Below, piece by piece: positions 1 through 8,060 of a stretch of DNA of 46,645 nucleotides (position 1 is its first letter; each line of letters begins with the position of its first letter). A program made the translations under genes and the position numbers. The stretch is from Eubacteriales bacterium (GTDB lineage: Bacteria; Bacillota; Clostridia; Christensenellales; CAG-138): contig JAJFTZ010000008.1 of the NCBI GenBank assembly GCA_021372675.1, forward strand, positions 1 to 46,645. The letters run 5' to 3'. The notes under the pieces are model-generated. The model was not told where the DNA came from. It made no database searches and saw nothing but the letters and a program-made list of their open reading frames with translations.

Positions 1-264
1 TTCCTCGGCCGCAGGTTCTTCAAATTCGGGTTCGGGCTCAGCCCCGGGTTCGGCCACCGGCTCGGGTTCAAGCACGGGTTCGGGCTCGGGAGCGATCTCG
101 GGCTCGGGCGCGGGTTCCTCGGCCGCAGGTTCTTCAAATTCGGGGTCGGACTCAGCCCCGGGTTCGGCCACCGGCTCAGGTTCAAGCGCGGGTTCGGGCT
201 CGGGCGCGATCTCGGGCTCGGGCGCGGGTTCCTCGGCCGCAGGTTCTTCAAATTCGGGTTCGGA
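1..264. repeat. 114-bp tandem repeat (38 codons), two full copies plus a partial third
   Basis: Units begin at 1, 115 and 229, each with TTCCTCGGCCGCAGG on the plus strand. The first two are full 114-bp units with a few substitutions and the third diverges after about 36 bp. The period is a multiple of three and stays in the frame of the acidic protein, so copy number could change without frameshift. More copies may lie left of the window. Confidence 0.9.
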
Positions 265-1107
265 CACGATCTTGGGCTCAGGCGCAGGCACGTATTCCTC
301 CGCTTCGGCAGCCTCGGCGGCGGTTTCTGCCTCGGCTTCCGGCTCCTCCTCGAGCGGCGGGTAAAACGCGCTTTCCTCGCGTAGCGTATCCTCCTCCACA
401 ATCTGCGGCAGCACAAGCGGCGGTATGCCGCTTTCCCCTGCCGTTTGTCTTAAGGTCTCCTCCTCAGCGCTTTCTCCATCTTCCGCTTCGAAGGCCTCCT
501 CGGGGGGTTCCTCCGCCTCTTCTATCTCCTCGATCTCTCCGGTTACTTCGATCTCCTCGGTTTCCTCGTCTTCCTCGGCCTTGGGCGCAAGCAAATCATC
601 GGGCTCGTCGGACTCGGCCTCCCCGCCCTGCGGCGCCTCGAGCAGCGCTTCGTCGAGCGCGGCCTCAAACGCGAGCCGCTCCGACTCGGTCTCGGGCGCT
701 TCTTCCTCCCAAAGCTTGGGGAGCTCCGCCTTTTCCTCGGCCTCCGTGAGCGGGCCCTCGAAGCGCTTCTCCGCCGCCTCCTCGGGCTCTATGGCTTCCT
801 CCTCGAACTCCACGAGGGGCTTGCGCGGCCCGGACGCGCGCAAGGCGCCGGACGCATCCTGCGCGGCGAGGCGGCGCACGCAAAGCGCGTTGGTGAGCGC
901 ATATACGCCGACCGACAGCAAAACGCCGCCGGCCGCAACAAATAAAATCTCGTTCGCGCGGGCGAACGAGGACGCATAAAAGTAGATACCGAGGCTGAGG
1001 CCGCAGCAAAGCGCGAGCGCAAGCACCGCCGGAAGCGACGGATTCCCGTATTTTCTGCCCAACAGCACGGCGGCAAGCGCGCCGAATGCGGCAAGCAGTG
1101 CGATCAT
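1..1107 (-). CDS. Membrane-anchored acidic repeat protein (3' end cut by window edge)
   Basis: An open minus-strand frame runs from about 1107 off the left edge with no stop (369 codons seen). The N-terminus has two hydrophobic segments (roughly residues 1-18 and 23-60) separated by a short basic loop (GRKYG). After a basic RR stretch the protein becomes a long tail rich in Glu, Pro and Ala, with PEPEP and EEPAAEE motifs. The tail contains an in-frame 38-residue repeat. ATG at 1107 and GTG at 1110 are possible starts. The only good Shine-Dalgarno (AGGGGG, 1135-1140) is better spaced for a CTG at 1125, so the start is uncertain. I do not recognise a family. A membrane anchor with an extended acidic region is all the sequence shows. 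It is read from a consensus promoter at 1246-1274. Several plus-strand ORFs in this stretch are low-complexity shadows. Confidence 0.7.
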   Translation of the reverse strand, partial: MIALLAAFGALAAVLLGRKYGNPSLPAVLALALCCGLSLGIYFYASSFARANEILFVAAGGVLLSVGVYALTNALCVRRLAAQDASGALRASGPRKPLVEFEEEAIEPEEAAEKRFEGPLTEAEEKAELPKLWEEEAPETESERLAFEAALDEALLEAPQGGEAESDEPDDLLAPKAEEDEETEEIEVTGEIEEIEEAEEPPEEAFEAEDGESAEEETLRQTAGESGIPPLVLPQIVEEDTLREESAFYPPLEEEPEAEAETAAEAAEAEEYVPAPEPKIVSEPEFEEPAAEEPAPEPEIAPEPEPALEPEPVAEPGAESDPEFEEPAAEEPAPEPEIAPEPEPVLEPEPVAEPGAEPEPEFEEPAAEE

Positions 1108-1245
1108 CACAACGATTGAATCCAGCGCCTTTTACCCCCTGTAATCGCTTTTCAAAGGGACAACGCCCGGTCTGCGCGGCTCCGCGCGCAAAATAAGGCG
1201 AACGGTGTATGAAAGTGTCATTTCTTGTAAAACATTATTAGCAAT

Positions 1246-1274
1246 ATTATAATTAAACGCCCTTTATTTGTCAA
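1246..1274 (-). promoter_or_regulatory. Consensus housekeeping promoter for the acidic membrane protein
   Basis: On the minus strand TTGACA (1269-1274) is followed by a 17-nt spacer and TATAAT (1246-1251), a perfect match to the vegetative consensus. It predicts a 5' leader of about 130 nt before the gene start near 1107. Confidence 0.8.
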
Positions 1275-1450
1275 TTCGAAGCAACCTCTCGATTCTTCAT
1301 AAAGCCGTCGTCCACATATCTCGTTTCACCATGTATATAGTAACTATAAATACAGATATTGTCAATAAAAAAATAACGCAAAAGAAGCGGCAATCATCCG
1401 ACGGCACAGAATTTTGCCGCCGCCGGGGATTGCGGGCATATCCTCCGCCG
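1275..1450. other. Gene-free stretch between two minus-strand genes
   Basis: This AT-richer stretch holds a 61-codon plus-strand ORF (1268-1453) with no Shine-Dalgarno and no recognisable composition, which I do not call a gene. Nothing else stands out apart from the promoter to its left and the terminator to its right. Confidence 0.5.
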
Positions 1451-1487
1451 TAAAAAGCGGGCCCGCCGCAAAAAATACGGCGGGCCC
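1451..1487 (-). terminator. Rho-independent terminator after the sulfur-transfer oxidoreductase
   Basis: A perfect 10-bp stem GGGCCCGCCG (1459-1468) / CGGCGGGCCC (1478-1487) with a 9-nt loop is followed on the minus strand by a T tract (1452-1456). Confidence 0.85.
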
Positions 1488-1504
1488 TCGGGACTAAAAA
1501 TACG

Positions 1505-3970
1505 TTACATAAACAGGTTCACGTTGGATTCCTCGGCATCCCCGAGGTACGCGCCCACGCCCGCGAGCTCCACGCCGTCTATCAGCTCCTCCGCGCGGAT
1601 GCCCATCACGTCCATCGACATGGTGCAGGCCACGAACCTTACGCCTGCGCGCCGCGCCTTCTCCATAAGCTCGGGCAGCGAATCCACGTTTTTGTTTTTC
1701 ATGACCGATTTCATCATGGCGGTTCCCATACCGAGCATGTTGAGCTTGGAGAGCGTAAGCTTTTTCGCGCCGCGCGGCATCATCATGCCGAACATGCTTT
1801 CCACCAGGGATTTTTTCACGCTTACCTTCTTGGGCTTCCGGAGCACGTTGAGCCCCCAGAAGGTGAAAAACATCGTGACCGGGCGCCCCATCGCCGCCGC
1901 GCCGTTGGCGATGATAAACGACGCGAGCACCTTATCGAGGTCGTTGCTGAACACGATGATGGTCTTGCCGTTTTTATCGTGTGCAGGCTGCACTTCCGCG
2001 CCGCCCTTTTTCACGAGCGCCACGTAGTCGTTTCCGCGCTTTTCATTGAGAAGCAAGGTGTTGCCCGTGCGCCTCGACCACGCTTCGATATCGCGCGCGA
2101 AGCCGGGGTCGTTGGCCACGACCTCCACCACCTTGCCATCCTCCATCGTCTTCATGGACTCGAACACCTTCATGATGGGGCCGGGGCATTGCAGCCCGCT
2201 GCAATCGAGCCTGATGGAGGCGGCGGGCACATGCTCCGCCTCCTCGTGCGCCACATGGCCGCTGTCCTCCACCCTTGCGGGTATTTTCTGCGCGCTGCCG
2301 AGCGCCTCGTAATGCGTGGACATATAATACCGCGAGCCGCCCGGATATACTTTTACGTTTTGGAAGCCGTGCTCCATCAGAATGCGCGCGGCGTTGTAGG
2401 CCCTTACGCCCACGGCGCAGAACACGATGATCTCCTTTTCCTTATCGAGCTCGTGAAGCCTCGCGCGAAGCTCGCCGAGCGGGAGCCCGATCGCGTTCGG
2501 CACGGAAAACGCCATGCGCTCGCTGTCCTCGCGTACGTCGAGGAGGATCGTTTTATTGAGGTCGCTCTTCTCCGCCGCATCCCACGCGGCAAAGCGCACC
2601 TTGGCTTTGAGCACATTGTCCGCCACGAAGCCGAGCATGTTCACGGGGTCCTTCGCCGAGGAATACGGCGGCGCGTACGCAAGCTCCAACGACTTTAAAG
2701 CCTCCACGCCCGCGCCGAGGCGGATGGCGACGCCGATGGTGTCGATGCGCTTATCCACGCCGTCGGCGCCCACGATCTGCGCGCCGAAAAGTTTTTTGCC
2801 GTCGAGGGAAAATAAAAGCTTTAAGGTCATCGGCACCGCGCCGGGGTAGTAGCCCGCGTGTGAGTTTTGCGTGATGATGACGCTTTCGTAATCCTTGCCG
2901 CGCACGAGTCCGCGCGCGATAAGGGTCTTTTCGTTGAGGCCCGTGGAGGCCGCCGTGAGGTCGAACACCTTCACGACGGAGCTGCCCTGCGTGCCCTCGT
3001 ATTTTTCGTTCATCCCCGCGATGTTGTTGGCGGCGATGCGGCCCTGCTTGTTGGCCGGCCCCGCGAGCGGCACCATGGAGCGGCCCTTGAGGATGAAGTC
3101 CTCCACCTCGATCACGTCGCCCACGGCGTAGATATCCGGATCGGACGACTTTAAATATTCGTCCGTCACCACGCCGCCGCGCGCGTTGAGCGTAAGCCCC
3201 GCGGCCTTCGCAAGCTCGCTGTTGGGGCGTACGCCTATGGCGAGCACCGCAAGCTCGGCGTCGATAAACTTACCGCTTTTGAGCTCCACGCGCACGCCGC
3301 CGTCGTCGAGCTGCGAAAACGCCGAAACGCCGTCGCCGAAAGAAAGCTTCACACCGTTTTTCTCGATGTTTTCGTGCAAGAGCTTGGCTAGCTCAAAATC
3401 GAGCGGCGCCATCACCTGGTCGAGCATCTCCACGATGGTCACCTCGATGCCGAGATGCCTTAGGTTTTCCGCCACCTCGAGCCCGATGAAGCCGCCGCCC
3501 ACCACGACCGCGCGCTGCACGTCGCCGTCGCGCACGCGGGACTTGAGCTTATCCGTATCCGGCACCGTCCAAAGCGTTAGGATGTTTTCCGCGTCGATGC
3601 CGGGGATGGGCGGGCGAAGCGGCGACGAGCCCGTGGCGAGCACGAGCGTATCATAGCTTTCGAAGTAGGTTTCGCCGTCGGCCTTTTTCACCGTTACGCG
3701 CTTGTTCGCGCGGTCGATGGAGACGGCCTCATGCTTTACCCTTACGTCCATGTTGAACTTTTTCATCATGGCGGCGGGCGTTTGCAAGAGAAGCGCGTCG
3801 CGCGAGCGGATGACGCCGCTGACATGGTAGGGAAGCCCGCAGTTTGCGTAGGAAATATACTCCCCGCGCTCGAGCATCACAATTTCGGCGGTCTCGTCCA
3901 GCCGCCTTAAGCGCGCGGCCGCGGTGGCGCCGCCTGCCACGCCGCCGATGATAACGACTTTTTTACCCAT
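1505..3970 (-). CDS. Four-domain CoA-disulfide reductase-like flavoprotein with rhodanese, TusA and DsrE domains
   Basis: Residues 1-450 are a pyridine nucleotide-disulfide oxidoreductase of the CoA-disulfide reductase / NADH oxidase type: FAD-binding GGVAGG near the N-terminus, the single redox cysteine in YANCGLPY (Cys44) and a second dinucleotide fold (VVVGGGFIGLE). A rhodanese domain follows with its cysteine in FCAVGVR (Cys518). Then comes a TusA/SirA domain with the CPGP motif (Cys595) and a C-terminal DsrE-like domain (about 660-821) with Cys782. Such fusions are thought to reduce disulfides or persulfides with NAD(P)H and pass sulfane sulfur along successive cysteines; the substrate is not determined here. 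ATG at 3970 is preferred because GGAGG (3977-3981) lies six bases before it but directly abuts the ATG at 3976. The gene is monocistronic, bounded by its own promoter and terminator. Confidence 0.9.
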   Translation of the reverse strand: MGKKVVIIGGVAGGATAAARLRRLDETAEIVMLERGEYISYANCGLPYHVSGVIRSRDALLLQTPAAMMKKFNMDVRVKHEAVSIDRANKRVTVKKADGETYFESYDTLVLATGSSPLRPPIPGIDAENILTLWTVPDTDKLKSRVRDGDVQRAVVVGGGFIGLEVAENLRHLGIEVTIVEMLDQVMAPLDFELAKLLHENIEKNGVKLSFGDGVSAFSQLDDGGVRVELKSGKFIDAELAVLAIGVRPNSELAKAAGLTLNARGGVVTDEYLKSSDPDIYAVGDVIEVEDFILKGRSMVPLAGPANKQGRIAANNIAGMNEKYEGTQGSSVVKVFDLTAASTGLNEKTLIARGLVRGKDYESVIITQNSHAGYYPGAVPMTLKLLFSLDGKKLFGAQIVGADGVDKRIDTIGVAIRLGAGVEALKSLELAYAPPYSSAKDPVNMLGFVADNVLKAKVRFAAWDAAEKSDLNKTILLDVREDSERMAFSVPNAIGLPLGELRARLHELDKEKEIIVFCAVGVRAYNAARILMEHGFQNVKVYPGGSRYYMSTHYEALGSAQKIPARVEDSGHVAHEEAEHVPAASIRLDCSGLQCPGPIMKVFESMKTMEDGKVVEVVANDPGFARDIEAWSRRTGNTLLLNEKRGNDYVALVKKGGAEVQPAHDKNGKTIIVFSNDLDKVLASFIIANGAAAMGRPVTMFFTFWGLNVLRKPKKVSVKKSLVESMFGMMMPRGAKKLTLSKLNMLGMGTAMMKSVMKNKNVDSLPELMEKARRAGVRFVACTMSMDVMGIRAEELIDGVELAGVGAYLGDAEESNVNLFM

Positions 3971-4028
3971 ATCCATCCTCCACTTATTTGTTCAAAAAAA
4001 ATGACTTGTGCCAGCTTATTTTGACTTT

Positions 4029-4056
4029 ATTATAACAAAGCCGTTCCGCATTTGAA
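4029..4056 (-). promoter_or_regulatory. Promoter for the sulfur-transfer oxidoreductase
   Basis: The minus strand has TTCAAA (4051-4056), a 16-nt spacer and TATAAT (4029-4034) preceded by an extended -10 TG (TGTTATAAT). It lies just beyond the stop of the ABC transporter gene. Confidence 0.6.
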
Positions 4057-4066
4057 TGTAACATTG

Positions 4067-5668
4067 TCACGGAGCGGCCGCGGAAAAATCCACCACGCGG
4101 TCGAACGCGGAAAGCTTGTTTTCGCTGAACTGGTGCGACACGACGATCAAGGTCTTATTTTCGATGGACAGGAGGAGATCCTCTATCCTTTCGGCCGTGA
4201 CGCCGTCCAGATTGGCGAGCGGCTCGTCGATCAGGAGCGCCTCCGTATCGCGCAGGAGCGCCCGCGCGAGGCAGATGCGCTTTTTTTCGCCGCCGGAGAG
4301 GTTAGCGCCGTTTTCGGTTATCATCCCGTCGAGCGCGCGCCTGTTTGCGAATTTCGAAAGGCCGAGCTTTTCGAGCACGCCGATGAGCGCCTCGTCGTCC
4401 AGCCCGCGGTACATGGCGAGGTTGTTCCTGAGCGTATCGCAAAACAGCGTCGCCTCCTGCCGCACCACGGTGAAAAGCCGATAGGCGCCGGAATACGCGG
4501 AAACGGAAACGCCGTCGAGCAAAATATCGCCCGCGTCCACGTCGTGATAGCGAAGCAGGAGATTGATGGCCGTGGTCTTGCCGCACCCGCTCGGCCCCTT
4601 GAAGAGATAGCGCTTCCCCTTTTCGATCGTAAGGTTGAAGCCGTATAGAACAGGCTTTTCGCCGCCGTAGGAAAACGTTGCGTTTTCAAAGCGGATCTCC
4701 CTTTTCAGGCTTTGCATCTCGCGTTTTTCCCCCCCTAAGAAAGGGGCGTTTATAAACGCCTCCATCTCCAAGCAGGCCGGGCGCACCGCCACGAGCCGCC
4801 GAAGTATCCCGGAAAGCGAGATGAGCGGGTAGGAAAGCTGGTCGATCATGCCCACGGCCACGAAAAAGTCGCCCGCGGAAAATTCGCCCGACAGCACCAG
4901 CCCTGCGGCGCACGCCAAAATGATAAAATACGACAGGTACGAGATGAGCGTGGTGATGAGCCTCGCGAGGATGTTCACTTCCGCGTCGCGCAGGAGTTTT
5001 TCCATCGCCGCGTCGTTCGACGCGCGAAAGCGCTTCATAACGCCGCGCTCGACGGAGAAGTTTTTGATGACCTCGAACCCCGAAAGCCAGTCGTTCACCT
5101 TGGAAAGGTTTCCCTCCACGGCGCGAAGGTACTCAGCCTGCGCCCCGCGAAGCCGTTTTTCGATGAGCTTTGGCAGGTAGAGCGGCGTCGTAAGCAAAAC
5201 AAGCGTGACGAGCGCGATGCGCCAGTCGAGCAGGAACAGCGCCGCGCTCACAAAAACGATTTTGAAAACGATCTCGAAGAGCATGGGCAGCATGGAAAAA
5301 TGCCGCTCCTTGATAAGCTCCGCCTCGTTGGTGTACTTGGCGAGGTATTCGCCCTGCGCGCGCGCCTTATAGGCGACGTAGCTCCGCGCGAGAACGCTCT
5401 CCCAGATATCCGCCTTCAGGCCCCGCAGACAGCCGACGGCGAAGCGGGCGCTCAGCCGGTCGTAGCCGTAGAAAAACGCCGTCTCGAGCAAAATGAAGGC
5501 GGCGAGGAGCAGGGCATAGCGAAGCGCCAGCCGCGAATCGCCCGCGATGGCATAGTCGAGCACGTCGCCCTTGAAAAACTGTAAAACGACCGCGAAAGCG
5601 TCGCTTAAGAGTACGCAGATTAACGCCCCAAAAAACGCGGGGCGGTTGCGTTTTTGATAGTTCCTCAT
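4067..5668 (-). CDS. ABC exporter half-transporter (membrane domain plus ATPase)
   Basis: A 533-residue fused half-transporter. The N-terminal half has about six hydrophobic segments of the type I exporter fold. The C-terminal ATPase has Walker A GPSGCGKTT (about 356-364), signature LSGGEKKR (about 455), Walker B ALLIDEP (about 480) and the switch histidine in VSHQ (about 511). It probably works as a homodimer, or with a partner not seen here, to export a lipid, peptide or drug; the substrate cannot be inferred. AGGAGG five bases before the ATG supports the start. A 9-bp inverted repeat lies about 45 bp upstream and could be an operator. The spacer is slightly irregular in the linker between the two domains but no residue of the ATPase core is missing. 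Confidence 0.9.
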   Translation of the reverse strand: MRNYQKRNRPAFFGALICVLLSDAFAVVLQFFKGDVLDYAIAGDSRLALRYALLLAAFILLETAFFYGYDRLSARFAVGCLRGLKADIWESVLARSYVAYKARAQGEYLAKYTNEAELIKERHFSMLPMLFEIVFKIVFVSAALFLLDWRIALVTLVLLTTPLYLPKLIEKRLRGAQAEYLRAVEGNLSKVNDWLSGFEVIKNFSVERGVMKRFRASNDAAMEKLLRDAEVNILARLITTLISYLSYFIILACAAGLVLSGEFSAGDFFVAVGMIDQLSYPLISLSGILRRLVAVRPACLEMEAFINAPFLGGEKREMQSLKREIRFENATFSYGGEKPVLYGFNLTIEKGKRYLFKGPSGCGKTTAINLLLRYHDVDAGDILLDGVSVSAYSGAYRLFTVVRQEATLFCDTLRNNLAMYRGLDDEALIGVLEKLGLSKFANRRALDGMITENGANLSGGEKKRICLARALLRDTEALLIDEPLANLDGVTAERIEDLLLSIENKTLIVVSHQFSENKLSAFDRVVDFSAAAP

Positions 5669-5713
5669 GGTTTCCTCCTATTGCGTTACGCCGATAGAAG
5701 GATGGAATGATAT

Positions 5714-5736
5714 TTCCCTCTATCGTTTAGAGGGAA
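5714..5736. promoter_or_regulatory. Perfect 9-bp inverted repeat, possible operator
   Basis: TTCCCTCTA (5714-5722) and TAGAGGGAA (5728-5736) are perfect reverse complements separated by 5 nt. The repeat sits between the ABC exporter start and the pgsA promoter. It has no T tract, so it looks more like a dimeric repressor site than a terminator. The regulator is unknown. Confidence 0.45.
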
Positions 5737-5845
5737 GCCCTGCGTTTGACCATGGAAAAGCACCTCGTTTATAAGCTTACATAATTATAACACATCGCCG
5801 GCCGTTCGGCTCCTTTTTCGGGGCCGCGACCCGCTTCGCTTGCGA

Positions 5846-5874
5846 TTGTCAGCCGCCTAAAGCTATGCTACAAT
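5846..5874 (+). promoter_or_regulatory. Promoter for pgsA
   Basis: TTGTCA (5846-5851), a 17-nt spacer and TACAAT (5869-5874) with an extended -10 TG. Transcription would start about 35 nt before the pgsA ATG. Confidence 0.65.
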
Positions 5875-5914
5875 AAAGTTTAGCATTGAACGAAGTACGA
5901 GAGGTTTCGCTAGA

Positions 5915-6460
5915 ATGAGGCACATACCAAACGTCATTTCCGCGATACGGCTTCTCATGGTAGGCGTGTTTATTTGCCTTTATATCAACGCGCGATACGC
6001 CGCGTGCCTTATCGTATACTTTTTGGCGTTTTTGAGCGATCTTTTGGACGGCTACCTCGCCCGCCGCAACAACTGGATCACCAGCGTGGGCAAGGTGCTC
6101 GATCCCCTTGCCGATAAGGCGATGCTCATCGCGGCGGTCGCCTGCTTTTACTTCAACGGCTGGCTGCCTCTCTACATGCTCCTTTTGATCGTGGGCAAGG
6201 AGGCGGTGATGGTGATCGGCGGGCTTCTTTTGTTTACCAAGGAGGTCGTGGTGTACGCGGACTGGGTAGGAAAATTCGCGGCGGGCTTTTTCACCGCCAG
6301 CGTGCTCACGGCCATGCTGCGGCACCTTCCAGGCTTTGAGATGATCGGCGAGCTGTACTTATTGCTGTTCGGCATATCCATCGTGCTCGCGTTTATCGCC
6401 ATGTTCCACTACGCGAGGCTTCAGGTGTTCGGCAGAAAGAAAAAAAACGATTCGCTTTAA
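5915..6460 (+). CDS. pgsA: CDP-diacylglycerol--glycerol-3-phosphate 3-phosphatidyltransferase
   Basis: This 181-residue membrane enzyme makes phosphatidylglycerol phosphate from CDP-diacylglycerol and glycerol 3-phosphate, the committed step of anionic phospholipid synthesis. The CDP-alcohol phosphotransferase signature DG-x2-AR-x8-G-x3-D-x3-D is complete: DGYLAR starts at Asp45, followed by GKVLDPLAD. Several hydrophobic segments cover the rest and the C-terminus is basic (GRKKK). Length is normal for PgsA. Paralogs acting on other alcohols share the motif, so the acceptor is assigned from size and overall similarity. It has its own promoter and terminator and is the only plus-strand gene in this part of the window. 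Confidence 0.88.
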   Translation: MRHIPNVISAIRLLMVGVFICLYINARYAACLIVYFLAFLSDLLDGYLARRNNWITSVGKVLDPLADKAMLIAAVACFYFNGWLPLYMLLLIVGKEAVMVIGGLLLFTKEVVVYADWVGKFAAGFFTASVLTAMLRHLPGFEMIGELYLLLFGISIVLAFIAMFHYARLQVFGRKKKNDSL

Positions 6461-6466
6461 ATAATA

Positions 6467-6500
6467 CGGGGGTTTCGAAGCTCGAAACCCCCGCTTTTTT
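6467..6500 (+). terminator. Rho-independent terminator after pgsA
   Basis: CGGGGGTTTCGA (6467-6478) and TCGAAACCCCCG (6482-6493) form a perfect 12-bp stem with a 3-nt loop, followed by a T tract (6495-6500). It lies between convergent genes and may also slow minus-strand transcription from the VanW gene. Confidence 0.9.
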
Positions 6501-6502
6501 GT

Positions 6503-7927
6503 TTACGGCGTGGGCGGCGGCGTGTACCCGTAATAGATATCCCGCGACACCATGGTAAGGCCCTTCACGGAGCGGTATTTATCCCGCGCCACAAGCACCT
6601 TTTTCAAAAGCCTGCCCGACGCGTCGTAATATTCCTTGTACGTCTCCGCCACGCTGCCCACGCGCTTTTCGCGCACCACCTCGCGCGTGTTGAAGGGCAG
6701 CGTCGCGTCGAGCACAAGATCCTCGCCCGGCGCCTCGAGCGTATCCACCTTGTACGACTTGAGCTTGATCGAAACGCCGTTTTCGAGCGCGCGCCCGTAC
6801 AGCTCCACGTGGATAAGCTTTTTATCCTCCTCCACATAGGCGCAGATGACGATGCTCGCGGCGGTATTGTTTTTAAATTTAAAATTCGGCCCGCCGGTGC
6901 TGATGGTGGCGTCGCGGCCGATGTCCACATAGCCGAGCGGCCACGAGTGATGCCAGCGCTCCGTCACCTCAAGATCGGCCATCAAAACGGCGTTGTAGAG
7001 CGTAGTCGATACCTGACACACGCCGCCGCCGTACTCCTGCACATAGGTGGCGTCGCGGATGGCCGCGGCCTCCTTCCAGCCGTTTTGGGCGTTGCGGTCG
7101 CCGATAGTGCGGTTCATATCGAACTCGCCGCCCGGCGGTACGACGGTGCCGTTGATGAGACCCACCGCCTTTTTGATGTTGAACACGCGGTTTTTCTTGC
7201 CGTAGACGCTGCCCTTGAAGGAGGTTTGAAACCGGGAGACGGGCGCGGTATCCGCTTTTGCGTCCTCGAGCGTGTAGCTTGGGCTCAGCGTTACGATGCG
7301 CGCCTCGAACCGCGCCTCGTGGGGCGCTGCGGCCCCTAAGACCGAAGCCTCGGCGGGCCTCGCGCCGCTCCCCTCCACGGCGGCCTTGATCTGCGCGGCG
7401 AGCGGGGCTACGTCGATCTCGCGGCCCTCGCGCTCGCCGGCGTAGGCAAAGCGCTCCTTTACGCTTGCGTCAAACGAAAACGAGGCGTTTTCGGGCGCGA
7501 TGTTATAGGGCGCGAGAAGCGCGCGAAGCGCGCTCCTGAGCGCCTCGGCATCCACGGACGGCGCGCAGGTAAACGCGCGCGGCGCGTTTTTGGCCGGGTA
7601 GTGTTTTTTGAGCGACACGGCGAAAGCAAGCGCCTCCTCCTCGTTAAAGGAAATAGGGAGCTGCGCGCCGTTTATCTTTAGCTGCTCGCCGCCGATCGCG
7701 ACCGTGAAACTGAAACTCGCCCGCGCCTGCGCATGCGCGGAGGAGAGCGCCGCGCGCGCCTCGCTCACGCTTAGATTCGAAACGTTCACCCCGTCGATCA
7801 GGATGTTTTCGCCGAGCGTCGCCTCCCCTTGCGCGCCGTTTCGTCCGCTTTCGCAGGCGCACAAAAGGAAAAGCTGTACCGCGCAGGCCGCAAGCAGCAG
7901 CCCTTTTTTACAGATGCCGCGTTTCAT
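6503..7927 (-). CDS. VanW-family lipoprotein with peptidoglycan-binding-like domain
   Basis: The N-terminus is basic, then hydrophobic, and ends in a lipobox-like LCAC, so the mature protein is probably lipid-anchored outside the cell. The middle (about 50-220) resembles the YoaR-type putative peptidoglycan-binding domain, and residues about 230-385 are a VanW domain, with the conserved core GGGVCQVSTTLYNA and the downstream VDIGRDATI. VanW proteins accompany some vancomycin-resistance clusters and are common in Clostridia, but their biochemical role is unknown; no van genes are nearby. ATG at 7927 is preferred over GTG at 7936 because GGTGG lies five bases upstream. A second VanW protein is encoded at 23316-24917. 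Confidence 0.85.
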   Translation of the reverse strand: MKRGICKKGLLLAACAVQLFLLCACESGRNGAQGEATLGENILIDGVNVSNLSVSEARAALSSAHAQARASFSFTVAIGGEQLKINGAQLPISFNEEEALAFAVSLKKHYPAKNAPRAFTCAPSVDAEALRSALRALLAPYNIAPENASFSFDASVKERFAYAGEREGREIDVAPLAAQIKAAVEGSGARPAEASVLGAAAPHEARFEARIVTLSPSYTLEDAKADTAPVSRFQTSFKGSVYGKKNRVFNIKKAVGLINGTVVPPGGEFDMNRTIGDRNAQNGWKEAAAIRDATYVQEYGGGVCQVSTTLYNAVLMADLEVTERWHHSWPLGYVDIGRDATISTGGPNFKFKNNTAASIVICAYVEEDKKLIHVELYGRALENGVSIKLKSYKVDTLEAPGEDLVLDATLPFNTREVVREKRVGSVAETYKEYYDASGRLLKKVLVARDKYRSVKGLTMVSRDIYYGYTPPPTP

Positions 7928-8003
7928 AGTAACCACCGCGTTTCCAATTCAGGATGATAGCGTTAGTATGTGCAGCTATGCGCGCATTCGTTCCTGTAAA
8001 AAC

Positions 8004-8032
8004 TTGATGGTTTTTTCTTTTTCGTGTACAAT
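8004..8032 (+). promoter_or_regulatory. Promoter for the GntR/FCD regulator
   Basis: TTGATG (8004-8009), a 17-nt spacer and TACAAT (8027-8032), 29 nt before the start codon. Confidence 0.6.
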
Positions 8033-8060
8033 GAATGTGTGATAAAAGGAGGATCGTACC

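Noticed and set aside
1..264. CRISPR-like array because of direct repeats
   Set aside because: Units are contiguous 114-bp near-identical coding repeats with no unique spacers of constant length.
425..979. 184-codon plus-strand ORF rich in Ser
   Set aside because: It is the antisense shadow of the acidic Glu/Pro-rich minus-strand protein; the Ser codons come from complementing Glu-type GAG/GAA-rich sequence and there is no Shine-Dalgarno.
1268..1453. 61-codon plus-strand ORF in an intergenic region
   Set aside because: It has no Shine-Dalgarno and overlaps the minus-strand promoter; the composition looks non-coding.
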